Source: Oenanthe sinensis
Lineage: Eukaryota; Streptophyta; Magnoliopsida; Apiales; Apiaceae
DNA length: 64,000 nucleotides
Assembly: GCA_028671895.1 (NCBI GenBank)
Contig: CM053794.1
Span: 21,686,501 to 21,750,500, forward strand
Reading direction: 5' to 3'
Shown here: positions 47,266-58,930 of the stretch, piece by piece
How the letters are laid out: the number at the start of each line of letters is the position of its first letter
How positions within the stretch are numbered: position 1 is the first letter of the stretch
Notes under the pieces: model-generated
What the model saw: the letters and a program-made list of their open reading frames with translations, nothing else
What the model was told of the DNA's origin: nothing
Databases searched by the model: none
Translations under genes and position numbers: made by a program

Positions 47266-47405
47266 GAAAACAAGAAGTGTTTGACCAGGTTGATGTTGCT
47301 GATGGCACTCAAGGCTATAACGGAGTTAAAATGCCTTCTGTCTTGAAATTACAGAGTGTTGCGGTTTCAATGGTGCCAGGTCAAAACCCAGGGAAACTCT
47401 TCTAA
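47266..47405 (+). other. Exon-like open stretch, unidentified
   Basis: A 46-codon open stretch reads RKQEVFDQVDVADGTQ to LKLQSVAVSMVPGQNPGKLF before TAA at 47403-47405. Composition and a clean end suggest a last-exon fragment of a gene, but the protein is not recognised and no splice partner was found. Confidence 0.3.
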
Positions 47406-48479
47406 AAGCTACACTATTTTATTATATTCGAAATCTATCATTTATTTATCAGTAGCAGAAATGTGACAGTTATAACATTAAATTATTAAGGAGTTCTTAA
47501 ATTTTTTTATCGAAGGGTTGTGTTTTTTTTCTATTTAAAAATTTCCACTTTCAAGGGATCAATTTTGGGTCATCATATCTCGTTCATTCCTTAATCATTT
47601 TAAGTACTTAAATATGCGTTCAAAAGCTCTCACGGAGGATAACATGCTCCAACATAAGTTGTTGTACACACGCATCCAAAATGTACTCAAATCTAGGCTC
47701 AAAATGACTTGACAATGTGGAATTTCTACCCACATTTTCCAGCAGCTTATTAGCTAATTGAGTAGTATTCATTCTCATATAATCCCCAAGGTAAGGGAGA
47801 TCGTACCCGGGACCATGTTAAACAAGGAATAAGTCAGACATGTGGCATGTGCATCTAGAGTGATACTGAAATCATCACAGGGCTTCCCTACACTCACATG
47901 ATCTTAGTAGGCAAAATATATTTTGATCTAATCTGTAATTAGATCAGTAGCACTGTAGCAATTACATATAGTTTTAAATCCAATGCTTATTAAAACCATA
48001 AACAATGAGATGCAGGTTTATACATATGCGTATCTGTGTGTCTTATGAGTGAAGAAACAGAATAAAAGCCTGCAAATTTGTAGATGTTACAATAATTGGA
48101 GAAATAATTTAAATTACACAAGAAATCGCTCACAATACAATTATTATTACAACCCACCTACACACCTACACATATATATATATGGGCGCAAGAAGTTATG
48201 TATACGTTCTGATAGAAATACCCTCGTCGGTAAGATAAATTAGCTTAACTACAACTATATATTGTATATTTTAGAAGTATTTACAATGAAGATCTCTATG
48301 AATTAAGTGGTGTGATGCGTACGTGCTCCACATTCTGGATGAAGATCCTGATTTGCACCTAGCTAGATGCTTTTAGTAGATACGACACCAGTGAACCAAG
48401 AAAACAGGTGACAAACTCAGCAGTCGCTTTAGTAGAGCTTTCACCCACATCTGCTATTATTTTTCTTTGAGGTCTCCTA
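47406..48479. other. Intergenic; contains gene-end remnant at 48220-48400
   Basis: Mostly AT-rich with nothing recognised. At 48230-48380 the minus strand reads NQDLHPECGARTHHTT, aligned with NQGFETWSTHHSTC at 53300-53345; the flanking DNA is also similar (GTATTTACAATGAAGA against GTGTTTACAACTAATG). This is a second, truncated copy of the end of the antisense gene fragment at 53.3-53.8 kb. Confidence 0.5.
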
Positions 48480-48805
48480 AATATATCGTGCATTCATCTC
48501 TCGAGTCCAGATTAGATAGGGCTTACCCTTGCCAAAAGGTTGATCAGAAAATTGAACATGTTCCTCTACAACCCTATGCTACTCCAGGCGAAGCCCGAGT
48601 CCAGGAGAAACTCAACTTCAGGCAAAACCCGAGTCCAGGAGAAGCCGAATTTAGGCGAAGCCCAATTGGTCAAGGTCTAGTCAAAATATGGGCATAACAT
48701 ATATAATGATGGAGGTTAGTTATTCTAACTAACTCTCTTCTTGACCTTCTAGAACAATGACAGCTGGAAGGTTATAACTTAACATATGGACCAACAATAC
48801 TAATA
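48480..48805 (-). repeat. 3' LTR of truncated copia with internal short repeats
   Basis: Begins after the polypurine tract and has TATA-like ATTATATATGTTATG at about 48690. Between 48580 and 48665 the phrases CCGAGTCCAGGAGAA and AGGCGAAGCCC are repeated two times each in an alternating order. The end of the LTR is not clear. Confidence 0.6.
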
Positions 48806-48819
48806 TCCCCCCCTCAAGT

Positions 48820-51480
48820 TGGGAGGTACAGTATCAGAAGGATCATATGAACCCGACTTGTGAGTAAAAGGGTGCATCTCTGGGGAAGGTATCTCTTTAG
48901 TAAAAACATGTGCCAGTTGATGTTGAGTAGGTAACTAAGTGAGTTATAACAGGCCTACCATAACCTTATCTCGAGTGAAATGATAGTCAACCTCTATGTG
49001 TTTCGTTCTTTCTTGGAAGACTCGGTTCTTGCAATGTAAATGGTAGACATGTTGTCATAGTGTAGAGTGACAGGGTTAAGTGATCAGTCCCTAGTTCTGT
49101 TAGAAGCCTGACTAGCCAAGTAACTTTAGAAGCTGCTATAGCCATAGCTCTATACTCCGCTTCAGAACTTGACCTAGAGAGTATGGACTATTTCTTTGAT
49201 AACCAGATAATAGGTGAATTGAAGTATAATACATATGCAGTCACAAATCTCCTAGAATCAGGGCATGAAGCACAATCTGAGTCTGAATATGCTTGTAGGG
49301 TGATGTTATCTGAACATCTAAGAAGAATACCTTGACCTGCAGTATAAGCAATGTACCTCAATGTATGTTCTAAGGCCTCATAATGAGGTACTCTAGGTTC
49401 TTGCATGAATTGGGTAAGAGTAAGAACTTAGTAGCTAAGATCTGGCCTTGCGTTAGTAAGGAAATTCAACTTGCCTAGAAGGCATCTATAGTGTTCAGGA
49501 TCAGGATACAGATCTCCTTCTAAAGTTGAGAGCTTAAGGTGAAGTGATAGAGGTGTGACAGCTTTTCTTGACAAATCTAGCTTGCTCATTTGCAAAAGAT
49601 AATGAGTGAACTTTCTTTGACCCATCACAATGCCACCTAGTAAATAAGATATTTCAATCTCCAAGAAGTAGCTAGTGTAGCAGACCAAGATACTTGATAC
49701 TAAAAGCCTGATCATGATGAGATTTAAGAGAAGCTATGTGATCGTCATTGTTACCTATGATGATGATATCATCTACATAAGCAGGAACAATAGTAGTAAC
49801 CCTATTGTTTTTTGTAGATGAAAAGACTATAGTTATTATTGGACTGAACATAGCCTTGACAAATCAACTCACTTTTTTTAGTTTACAAAACAAATTCAGA
49901 GGACTGGGGACACCTTCAGGGACTTTCATGTATACTTCTTCAGGAAGATACCCATGCAAGAAAGCATTATTGACATCTAATTGATATAATTTCCAATTTT
50001 TACTAGCTTCTAGAGAAATAATGGTTCTAACAGTGGCCATTTTGACCACAGGGAAAAAAACTTCCTCATAATCAACACCATATTTCCGTTAAATCCATTA
50101 GCAAGAAGCCTAGCCTTGCACCTTTCTACTGAACCATCAACATTGGGCTTCACTTTGTAGACCCACTTACAGCCTGTAGGTTTCATCCCTTTAAGTAATG
50201 GAACAAATTCCCAAGTTAGATTTCTGTCAAGAGCCTCTAATTCTTTTTTGATGGTAGACTGCCATAGAGGGTTTAAAGCAGCTTCTTCATAAGTTTAGAT
50301 GTCTCAAGAACATAATAGCCAGGACATTCAGGTGTGGCAACATCAGGAATGTGAGGAATGAATATGCTATCAAGAAACCAAGACTGAGTTTCTTTGGTAT
50401 GCGACATAATTTTGTATGGAAATTCGTGTTCAAAGAAGGTTACATATCTAGATATCACGATGAAGTTTGTTTTGAGATTAACGACTTTCTAGCCTTTAGT
50501 GGTGTTAGAGTAACCTAATTAAGAACACACTATCATTAGCTCTGGGATCTAATTTCGTTCTAGAAATTTTAGGAGTAGACACATAGCACAGACAACCACA
50601 GGTTTTGAGGTGAGTGATTTCATCATTGGTTTGAAATATTATGAAATATGGTGTTTAGTTATCAGTAGACTCAAAGGCATCCCATAATTTCAAGGGAAGT
50701 TACCTGATAAATTCCCCAGATAAATATCAGGTACCCTTGAAATTGTAAGGCCCTTGTTGTTTCTAAAAGATGTCTGTGTTTTTTCTCTACAACACCATTT
50801 GCTTGTGGAGTGTAAACATATGAAGTTTGATGTATTATACCTCTGGTATTATGAAATTTTTTAGGTAGACCCTCAGATAATTGTAGGGGGCTGTCAGATC
50901 TGATGCACTGGACTTTAGTTTTAAATTGGGTATCAATATAGCTAAGAAAATTATCAAGAACAGAGTAAACATCAGCTTATGTTTAAGAAAATGAACCCAT
51001 GTAAATCTACTGAATTCATTAACAATTGTGAGAAAATGATTACAACCAGTTATAGACTTAGTTTTGGGATCCCCATACATCAATATGCAATAGTTGAAAA
51101 ACAAAAACAGATTTAATATTATTTGATGGAAATGACTGTCTAGTTTGTCTAGCTACAGGACATACTTGACATATTGTGGTCTTCAAATCAACATCATTCT
51201 TTGAGATTGGAGCTACCAAGTACAACTTCTTCAAGGGAAAATGTCTCATCCTTAATTAAATGTCAAGTGCTTGCTTCTTTATCAACGGAGATAGAGATGT
51301 TGCATTATTGATTGGTGGTAGCCTTGTTAATGAAGCTAACATCTCTGTATAAAACATTGATTGAACTACCAAGATGAATCTAAGGCCTGTTCGGAGAAAG
51401 GCCCTGTAGAAAGCACCACTTGTTAGTAAACAAGAGTTAACAATTGAGATCCTCACAAAGTTTAGAAACATTAAATTTTT
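48820..51480 (-). pseudogene. Copia pol (integrase, RT, RNase H), degenerate
   Basis: Minus strand, from high to low coordinates: integrase zinc region and core start (VCPVARQTRQSFP, LLHIDVWG, 51060-51240), GCNHFLTIVNEFSRFTWVHF (about 51000-51045), RT (ASKNWKLYQLDVNNAFLHGYLPEE, 49930-50010), FTHYLLQMSKLDL (about 49600), RNase H (YSDSDCASCPDSR, PIIWLSKK, 49190-49320). Many stops and frameshifts divide it. It appears older than the other copia copies in the window. Confidence 0.8.
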
Positions 51481-51488
51481 ATTCAGAA

Positions 51489-51588
51489 AAAAAAAAGTTA
51501 TGGAACTATACTTTATATGCACCTTAAAATGTGTGCCGGACCTTCTCTCCGAAAGGATAACAATTGGGTGGGACGGAGGGAGTATAAT
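51489..51588. mobile_element. Truncated Stowaway MITE (half element)
   Basis: AAAAAAGTTATGGAACTATAC through GGTGGGACGGAGGGAG then TA matches the right half of the complete MITE at 39252-39479. The left half is missing; the sequence is joined to copia DNA at about 51488. Confidence 0.85.
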
Positions 51589-51848
51589 TTAAAGACTCAG
51601 TCACGAAAAAAATAGTTTGAGGACTTAAACTCAAAAAACTGTATAGTTTAGGGAAGTATTAATTGATTTTCCTATTATTTTCTATAAAAGTTGAAAATCA
51701 TCTTTTTCCAAAAACATATGTGGACGTGCTTTCTCTAACAGAAACTTTTAGGCCAAAAACACTTTTCTAGACAACAATTTTTGGATTTTACCATCTACCT
51801 TTTTACCTGCTTTTTAGCAAAAAGCTAATGTTGTTGTTTGCAACAGCA

Positions 51849-52086
51849 ATACCAAACAAACCTTAAGGTTAAGAATGAAGACAGAGTAGTTTTAGGTATG
51901 TTCCATTAAATTACTATAACAATGTACGTATCTTATAAGGAACATGTATTATTGTAAACACCTTAACTAAAGCATACTAATCGATTGACTGAGGTCTGTC
52001 TTTTAATGGAATGAAAATAGTAGTATCTGAACCAAACCTTTAGATGTCTAAGATAGCTACGTGTGTGACTGCCATAGAAGCATCAA
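51849..52086 (+). repeat. Direct repeat A1 (F-box 3' flank derivative)
   Basis: Aligned with 52898-53190: AAGGTTAAGAATGAAGA, ACAGAGTAGTTTTAGG, GGAACATGTATTATT, ACTGAGGTCTGTCTTTTA and TAGTATCTGAACCAAACCTT all recur in order, 1.05-1.1 kb apart. This copy lacks about 85 bases after its start (the CAGACATTTGATT part). Confidence 0.8.
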
Positions 52087-52897
52087 AATCAATGAATAAA
52101 TCCAATTCTTCTTGTCAGCATCACTTGACTTTTCTATCCTTTCCTTTCCTTTTCCTTTTGAATCACCAGCGCCCTCAACGGCATAAGTTCCTGCGTTACT
52201 GCATTGGCTTTCATATTTGTGTACCACGGAATCTCTTTTTCCAATGTGTATATATAATTTATCGAAACAAGTTATAGCTTCTGACTTCTGTGAGAACAAC
52301 GATACATAAAGGCGCATTACATTGTAACTCTTTGATCTATTACCATATCAACATTCAATTCTTTAACATAAATATTGAGCTTTTCTATTTTCTCTCAAGT
52401 ATCATTGATCGTCGAAATACGGGCCACAAGGTTAGAGATATTCAGACAAGTCAAACTCGAATTGAGATCCGCTTCCATTTTGATAGCCTCTCACTCTTAG
52501 TTACTAGCTAGTACAAGCACGTACACTTAGAATATGAGAAATATGACAGAGTATAGAGTGATATTTATACAACTAGCTAGTTGTAACTGAGAATCCAAAA
52601 CCTGGAAAATTAACATGAGATATCAAAAATAAATTACAGATATACCAAATAGATTTTGATCTTTAGTTGAAAATAGAACACAAAAGTTATATTGTGTTTA
52701 TATTTGAGAATCCATGAGATTTTACGGATTAAAACAATGTACGGATTGCGGATTTAAAACAGTATATAGATATTTGTTTCAAAATAATGTACGGATTGTG
52801 GATTTGAAGTGGTAACATATATATAGGACATTATAAACAATGTTTATCCTTCATACAGAACATTATAAACAATGTTTTCTTTATTTGTTTTAGTTTA
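52087..52897. other. Spacer between direct repeats
   Basis: No gene recognised. Contains a short repeated phrase ACATTATAAACAATGTTT (52830 and 52860) and a phrase AATGTACGGATTG (52736 and 52790). Confidence 0.4.
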
Positions 52898-53190
52898 AGG
52901 TTAAGAATGAAGATACAGTGGTTCAGACATTTGATTCAAATTTTAATTTTAACGAAATTTGGCAATACGCTACTTATTATCCGGAGAAGACAGAGTAGTT
53001 TTAGGAACATAAAATTAAATTACTTTAACAATGTATGTATTTTAATTAGGAACATGTATTATTAGCATACTAATCGATTAACTGAGGTCTGTCTTTTAGT
53101 GAAATGTAAATGGTAGTATCTGAACCAAACCTTCAGATGTCTAAGAGTACACTCTATGTGTGACTCTGTCATAGAAGCTTCAAAATCGAC
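52898..53190 (+). repeat. Direct repeat A2 (F-box 3' flank block)
   Basis: Fuller copy of the repeat at 51849. Its first 90 bases (AGATACAGTGGTTCAGACATT to GGAGAAGACAGAGTAG) match the downstream block of F-box gene 2 at 42170-42270. Confidence 0.8.
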
Positions 53191-53299
53191 ATAATTAAAA
53201 GAGATAATCAAAGAACTTGCATTAGTGAATTAGACTATTAATTAGCATAACTACGACTTGTGTATAATTTAGTAGTGTTTACAACTAATGAAGAATAAG

Positions 53300-53790
53300 A
53301 TGAAACAAGTGCTATGATGTGTGCTCCAGGTTTCAAATCCTTGATTTATATCGGAAATGGCAGGATTTCCAAATGTTCTATTCCATGCTGCAGCCCCTAG
53401 GCCCCTTCATGGTGGTCAAATGATCCATGATGGTACTCCTCGTTGGTGATTTGATGTTGTCTAAATGCCCCTTGATAGTCTCCGAATGACCCATAGTTAG
53501 CATTGGTTGGTAGTCCTCACTGGCACCTTGATTCTGGCTCAGAATAATCGCCCGTCCTGGAATAGTCAGAGTTGGTTGGGGCACATTGGTGGCTTGAGAT
53601 GTAATGGATTTTGGCTAAAATTATTTGAAATATACATTTATTGATACAAGACACTACTACTATTTCTAGTATCCACAAAGTAATGAGTGTTACTCTCGTC
53701 CTGCACCAAGAAATCATATCACATGGAAATTCATGTGGTTGCATGATTTTACCAGATCCCCCAGAAAACGTAGCCTGCACTTTCTGCGAA
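53300..53790 (-). pseudogene. Unidentified gene 3' end, antisense
   Basis: On the minus strand a CTGTTCGCAG acceptor-like site at about 53786 leads into KVQATFSGGSGKIMQPHEF. Further down are DESNTHYFVDTRNSSSVLY (53660-53710), a Tyr/Gly/Gln-rich part with NANYGSFGDYQGAF and HHGSFDHHEG (53400-53500), and, after a 1-base shift, AAWNRTFGNPAISDINQGF then a stop (53285-53390). The coding look and partial paralogy to 48230-48380 argue for a real plant gene end, now broken. Not recognised. Exon boundaries are uncertain. Confidence 0.45.
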
Positions 53791-53869
53791 CAGCACAAAC
53801 GATAAGTGAACTGCTTGAACACAAACTGTAGGAAGATTTGAAGTATACAACTATGCATTGGCTATATTC

Positions 53870-55165
53870 AGAGACAAATATGCTTTTTCATTATATAATA
53901 TAAATAAAGACCAGGAAGCACCGTTTGTATGCAGTCTTTGCCCCCGTTTGTCTTTATTTCATGTCATAGAGATAAATAACAAACCATTTCTATGTTTCAA
54001 TTTTTTCCCTAATTTATTACACAAAGAAGCTTGAAATTCTTTAAGCAAAAATAGATGTGCTTAAGGCAGTGTCGATCTACACAAAAATTACAATATTAGA
54101 ATAATTTATATAATAAATTATTGTTAAATATATTATATATGTAATTATTGAAAATGATGGATATTATAATAGTATAAATATTAATTTCATAAATTTCATA
54201 AATATAAAAAAGTATTACCTGGTCAAGGAGAGGAAGCTCAACTCAATTTTTGTGGAACATTTTCTACATTGTTTTCTGCAACTAAAATTTATAAACCGGA
54301 AGGTATATATATTGAAAAAAATTCGTAACCTAATGGTATAGGTAGTAATTTCAATACTACATGTTAACAACATTTTCTACCATATATTCTACATAAAAAT
54401 ATTGTAAATCATATCACATAATATAATTACTAGTTTTTACAATTGAAAATTCATAGGTCAAATTAAATATATTTAAAAAAAATGATATGTTTATTTTGTT
54501 ACGGTTTGAAATCTTTGTGTCACGGGCTAAATTATTTCGCTAAATCGGTCAAGGGTCGATGAAGAATTTTTTATAAACTAAAATTTTGCAGTCTTTCTAA
54601 TGAATGAGGTTTTGTTTGATTCAATCAAAACTCGATCTAAATCAAAATTTGAACATATATGAACCATAAATTAAATATTTTTTATATTTAATTTAATAAA
54701 TTGGTAGCATCTTACATGAGATTATATATACTGCAGAGGGTGCTGAGCCACACCTAAAATTTCATGACAGTTGGATGTAATAACGAATTGTGGACTTTGA
54801 TTTTTCATAGAAAACTTCAAATCTTACATGGATCAGACAAAAAACTATTAAATTCGGTCCATATCGCAATCAACTTTAATTTTAGATTATCGATCAATTC
54901 TTGTTATGGTAGCTTTGTTCAAGGTGTAATTCAGAGGTCTAAGTGGTGTAATTCATAAGACAAGTGGTGGGGGATCTGTGTGCAAATAATAGGTAAATGT
55001 AGATTAAAATTTTGGTGAAGATATTGAGGTTAAGAGATACATATGGGGATAAAATGATGATAGAAAAGAGGAATTTGACAAAGTGGAAGAGGGAAAATAG
55101 GGGTGAAGGAAAGATGATTGTATGTATTTAGTGGAAAAGTGAAAATTGGAAGATAACTAATATTT
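53870..55165. other. AT-rich intergenic region
   Basis: No gene, repeat family or RNA gene recognised over about 1.3 kb. Confidence 0.45.
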
Positions 55166-55222
55166 ATAATAGATTTGGAAGATTCTAGAACATGCGAGAA
55201 ATTATTTGAGCGTAAAAGTGTT

Positions 55223-55266
<44 letters not shown>

Positions 55267-55294
55267 GATTTGGAAGATTCTAGAACATGCGAGA
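55166..55294 (+). repeat. 34-bp direct repeat flanking a (TA)n run
   Basis: ATAATAGATTTGGAAGATTC and the following 14 bases (ending GCGAGA) occur at 55166-55199 and 55261-55294. A pure TA microsatellite of about 16 units (about 55230-55262) separates them. Confidence 0.9.
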
Positions 55295-56596
55295 TATTTT
55301 TTTGGTACACGGTATTTTTACTTAAAAAAATAATCATATATGGGCCAAACTAGATTTAGGCCAAACTACATTGTAGCAACATACATGAAAAAGTGTTGTT
55401 GTAGACATATGGCAACACCCTTTCTTCTATTGTAACACCTAAAAAGGTGTTACAATAAACCCAACTATAACACCAGACAACCCAAATGTAATAAAAAATT
55501 GTTATACACTTTGTTTGTCTATGGCAACATCCTTTACTTGTACTGCAACACATATTTTTACAATACTTTTATTTTTTTTGGCAACATTTTGTTATGTTTT
55601 TGTCCACACATAAAGATAAACTCTTTTAATTATATAGTAACATTTATAAGGTCTATTTACTAAATACACTTTCAAACCTCAAGCAACAACTGCAATTTAA
55701 AAACACTTTTATTTTACTAAAAAGCTGTCCCACAAGGACATTTCAATAACATAAAAAAATATGTCCAAGTATCCAACATGTTACTTAAATATCATACAAA
55801 TTCTAACTTAAGTATCAGCACAATAACAACTAGCCGATGTACTTGTTGCAGACTGCGACCCAACTAGCCAAGAGGGGTTGTTTTATTTCCCATACGAACC
55901 AATATATTTGCAGCCGCAACACCTTCATTTTCTAGAGTTCTTTGAACAACAGACTACCGAAAGAAGAACATTAAATATCCGCACATATACAACATGATAA
56001 ATGTAAGTAAATACGTGTTCTGCAGCCTCATTAACATCAATAGGCTCTCCTAACTAGCATCTGCAAGAAGTGATAAATGGTTTTGTGATAAAAGCACAAG
56101 ATCATAAGAGAGAACCAAATGATGAGTTATGCATAACCTATGCAGCTTCATCGGATGGTTTGACCCAAAGCAAACACTACCAACATCACCTGCAATTTCC
56201 CGTTTATATTGTAAGTCAAAATGTAACTCAATTCTATTATAATAAATGTGTGTGTACCATTAAAAGCAAGTATAGTTGCTCTGTGTAATGTGTATATATA
56301 CACAGATACATTAAAAGTAGTTGTGAGGAGTCTGACGTTGAATGCTAGTTTCCATTGTTTCCGATCTCTCCTCATGCACAAAGCAAGTAATGTGGACAGT
56401 ATTGCAACCACTATATTGCAGTAAGAAAATAAGAATTTACATGTTACAAGAGAAAGGGTCAGAGGTTTTGTGCATGCACCAATGAATTGAATAACATTCT
56501 TGTGCCAAACTTTTTTGAAAGTGCAAAAGAAAATTAAAGTGTTTCATCTAACACTCTACAATATTCAAGTGTTTCATCTTTAAAATTATGTCACAG
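55295..56596. other. Spacer with GTAACACC palindromes
   Basis: 55340-55600 is rich in AACACC/GGTGTT and GCAACA/TGTTGC words on both strands, resembling a CACTA-type subterminal region, but no CACTA terminus was found. The rest holds no recognised gene. No F-box exon 1 is present before the exon at 56597. Confidence 0.4.
55431..55454. repeat. Perfect inverted repeat
   Basis: TGTAACACCT and AGGTGTTACA are separated by AAAA: a perfect 10-bp stem. Confidence 0.85.
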
Positions 56597-57000
56597 GTGT
56601 CCTTCTCTGAAGGTTTTGGCAAGTGTTGATGATGTTGGTAGTATCATTTCAGAATTAATTGTCAAATGGAAGAGTTTGGAGGTTTTACAATTAAATGGCT
56701 GCAGTTGTATGGAACAAATTATTAATGAAATCGGCCTTCACTGTGAAAATTTTGTTGAGCTTTCTGTCACAAATCCACGCATTGATCAGGAGGTTGCCTC
56801 AGCTATTGTGTCAAAAATTGCACATATAAAGAGTTTGGTTCTAGATGAGGCCAATATCGAAAAGGTAAATCTAGAACTGATACTGAGGAGATGCAAAGAA
56901 CTTGAGCTGTTCTATGTCCGGGATTGTGTGGGTTTTGATGGGGATGATGAGGTTGTAGTAATGATTGCTTCTCGAATTAGAGACTCGGTGTAAAGATTCA
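56597..57000 (+). pseudogene. Orphan exon 2 of F-box/LRR copy 5
   Basis: After an acceptor ATGTCACAG the exon starts CPSLKVLAS and continues LIVKWKSLEVLQL, IGLHCENFVELSV, LILRRCKELELFYVRDCVGFDGDDE, closely following exon 2 of the other copies. A 2-base loss near 56985 gives an early stop (56991-56993) where others read IKDFRCEG. No exon 1 was found within 1.2 kb upstream. Confidence 0.85.
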
Positions 57001-57690
57001 GTTGCCAACGGCTATAATGCTTATTCATCTTATGAATATTTCTTAGAAAAATATTATGAATATGGTGAGTGTTAATGGGGTGATTAGTATAATGTGGTTT
57101 TGAGTATGCATATGACATGTCATATATTTTAATGAACAGCTATGCTGTATTGGGTTATCAGTAATTTCAAGCAGATTAATATTTTCTTTGAATTTTTAAT
57201 AATTTTCTTGAGGGATGTTATCTTCATATTCATCATTATTTCTATCCAGTCTGTAGTGCCCTATCTGCCCATGTCTTATTTGATGAACTCTGTTTATATA
57301 TCCGGAAGCAATATATTAGATTCAGTCTTTCTAATTATATATATATTGTTGCAAACTGACAAGGGAATACTAATATGTCTTTCAAATTATTATATATTAT
57401 ATATTGGTTCACAAAATACAGCATAATTTTGGATAAAATTGTTAAAAGCATTTGACAACAAGGAAAATATTTCACTGAAATGTTGTATTAGCTTTATGGA
57501 TGTATTGTTGTACACATTATGTCACAAATCCTGGAAGTGGAAACATGTTTTTGAGAAAATTTACTGAAATTAGATGGTATGTGGTAATATTTTACAATGG
57601 ATAATGAGTAAAAATTTGCAAAAAATCTCTTCTTATTTTCTCAACAGATTTGGATTATCTTTCCCGCACTATCACTAAAAATACACCATC
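57001..57690 (+). repeat. 3' flank of F-box copy 5
   Basis: 57340-57670 aligns with 15040-15440: TATATTGTTGCAAACTGACA, ATTGTTAAAAGCATTT, ACAAATCCTGGAA and CAGATTTGGATTATCTTTC recur in the same order. It is therefore the same downstream region as that of the lost copy near 15 kb. Confidence 0.65.
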
Positions 57691-58322
57691 ACAAACATAA
57701 ATATTATAATACCTAACAATATTTTTGTGTCGTGTACTCTTATATCGACCTCTCGTATATAGACGTGTCATGTACTTTCAAGTTTCAATGCTTTACAATT
57801 TATCAGTATTTTCAATGTTTTAGCATTTTACAGAGACCATCACCATGCTTTACGGTTTTTACTCAGTTATGTTTAAAAATTCTCTAATTTTTTCGGGTAC
57901 CATATATTAAATATTATGTGAATATTTGTTATGCGAATATTTTGGTAACTGCTCACTGCTAGTCCTGTTTCTTTGTTTGAAAGATTTTATGTTAAGTCTG
58001 GACAATGTTAAGTTGCCATATATTGTTTGTATTGAGTCTGGACAATGTGAATGGTTCCTGAATTTATATGCTTCAGGACAAGGTGAATGGTATGTTAATT
58101 GTTTGTTTGTCATCTTAGGTATTGAGTTTTCACAGGGGAACATTATGATGTCCCGTATGGCCATAAGTAATAGATAGACAGAAAACTAAACACCATGTTC
58201 TTTGTCGATTTGTCAATTTATGAAGCATATATATATATTAGTACATAAAATTGGGTTGTACATGGCATATTAAACACATCTATACTTGTGTTGGAATTCC
58301 TTAGATTATTGATGGTTGTATA
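57691..58322. other. AT-rich spacer before the CACTA fragment
   Basis: Contains GAGTCTGGACAATGT twice (57993, 58033). No gene recognised. May include the 5' leader of the CACTA transposase gene. Confidence 0.4.
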
Positions 58323-58915
58323 TTGGTATATCAGGTAGGTTGGATATATATAGATAAGACTTGGATTACAAAAGCTAGGGATTCCTTAGATTATGAAATT
58401 GGTGTTGAACAGTTCTTAATATACGCTGAAGAAAATGTAGACGATACTAAGGCCATTCCTTGTCCATGTGCTCGATGTGTTAATTTCAAAAAATTCTCAT
58501 TAAAAATTATTAGGGGCCATCTGCATGAGCATTATGGGTATATTAATTGGATTTGGCATGGGGAATTGTCTTGTAGAATGGCTGCATCCTCTGTTGGTAA
58601 TACTACATTTCCTGTTGTAGTTCGAAATATTTCAACGAAAACAGATGATATATTTCAAGCTGCGTATAATAAGGGTAATTATAATACTAAATCATACGAG
58701 TTTCAAAGGTTCGTAAATGATGCTGAACAACCTTTTTTTAGGGTAGCGAGTGTAGTAAGTTAGATTCTATGTTGAAACTACATAACTGGAAAGCTGGGTT
58801 CGATGTCAGTGATATTGCCTTCACTGACTTACTTTCATATGTTAGCTCTTTACTACCTAAAGACAATGTGTTGCCTACTACATATGAGGTAAAAAAGACA
58901 TTGTCTATAAGACCC
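58323..58915 (+). pseudogene. CACTA transposase, N-terminal fragment
   Basis: The first 90 residues (WIYIDKTWITKARDSLDYE, GVEQFLIYAEENV, IPCPCARCVN, GHLHEHYGYINWIWHGE) match the transposase-associated domain at the N-terminus of plant CACTA (En/Spm) transposases, including the CPCxxC motif. The frame breaks in the T-run near 58735 and continues as LDSMLKLHNWKAGF and SFLLPK-like sequence to about 58915, where it is cut by gypsy DNA in the opposite orientation. The catalytic DDE part is missing. Confidence 0.8.
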
Positions 58916-58930
58916 TAATACAACAGGTCA

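Larger units (their letters stand above)
48480..51490 (-). mobile_element. Truncated Ty1/copia element, antisense
   Basis: On the minus strand, integrase, RT and RNase H fragments are followed by a polypurine tract (TTGAGGGGGGGA, 48806-48820) and an LTR that starts at 48805 as TATTAGTATTGTTGG (TG changed to TA). The 5' half is missing: around 51490 the sequence passes into a Stowaway fragment. No opposite LTR was found. The left limit is approximate. Confidence 0.78.

Noticed and set aside
52057..52317. Minus-strand ORF with a KGKGKER stretch
   Set aside because: The basic run comes from a CCTTTCCTTTTCC low-complexity tract; no supporting splice sites or homology.
55340..55600. Second CACTA element
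   Set aside because: Subterminal-like repeats are present but no CACTA terminus or target duplication was found; kept only as a repeat-rich spacer.
56148..56411. Minus-strand 87-codon ORF near the F-box orphan exon
   Set aside because: No recognisable domain and no coding bias; likely chance.
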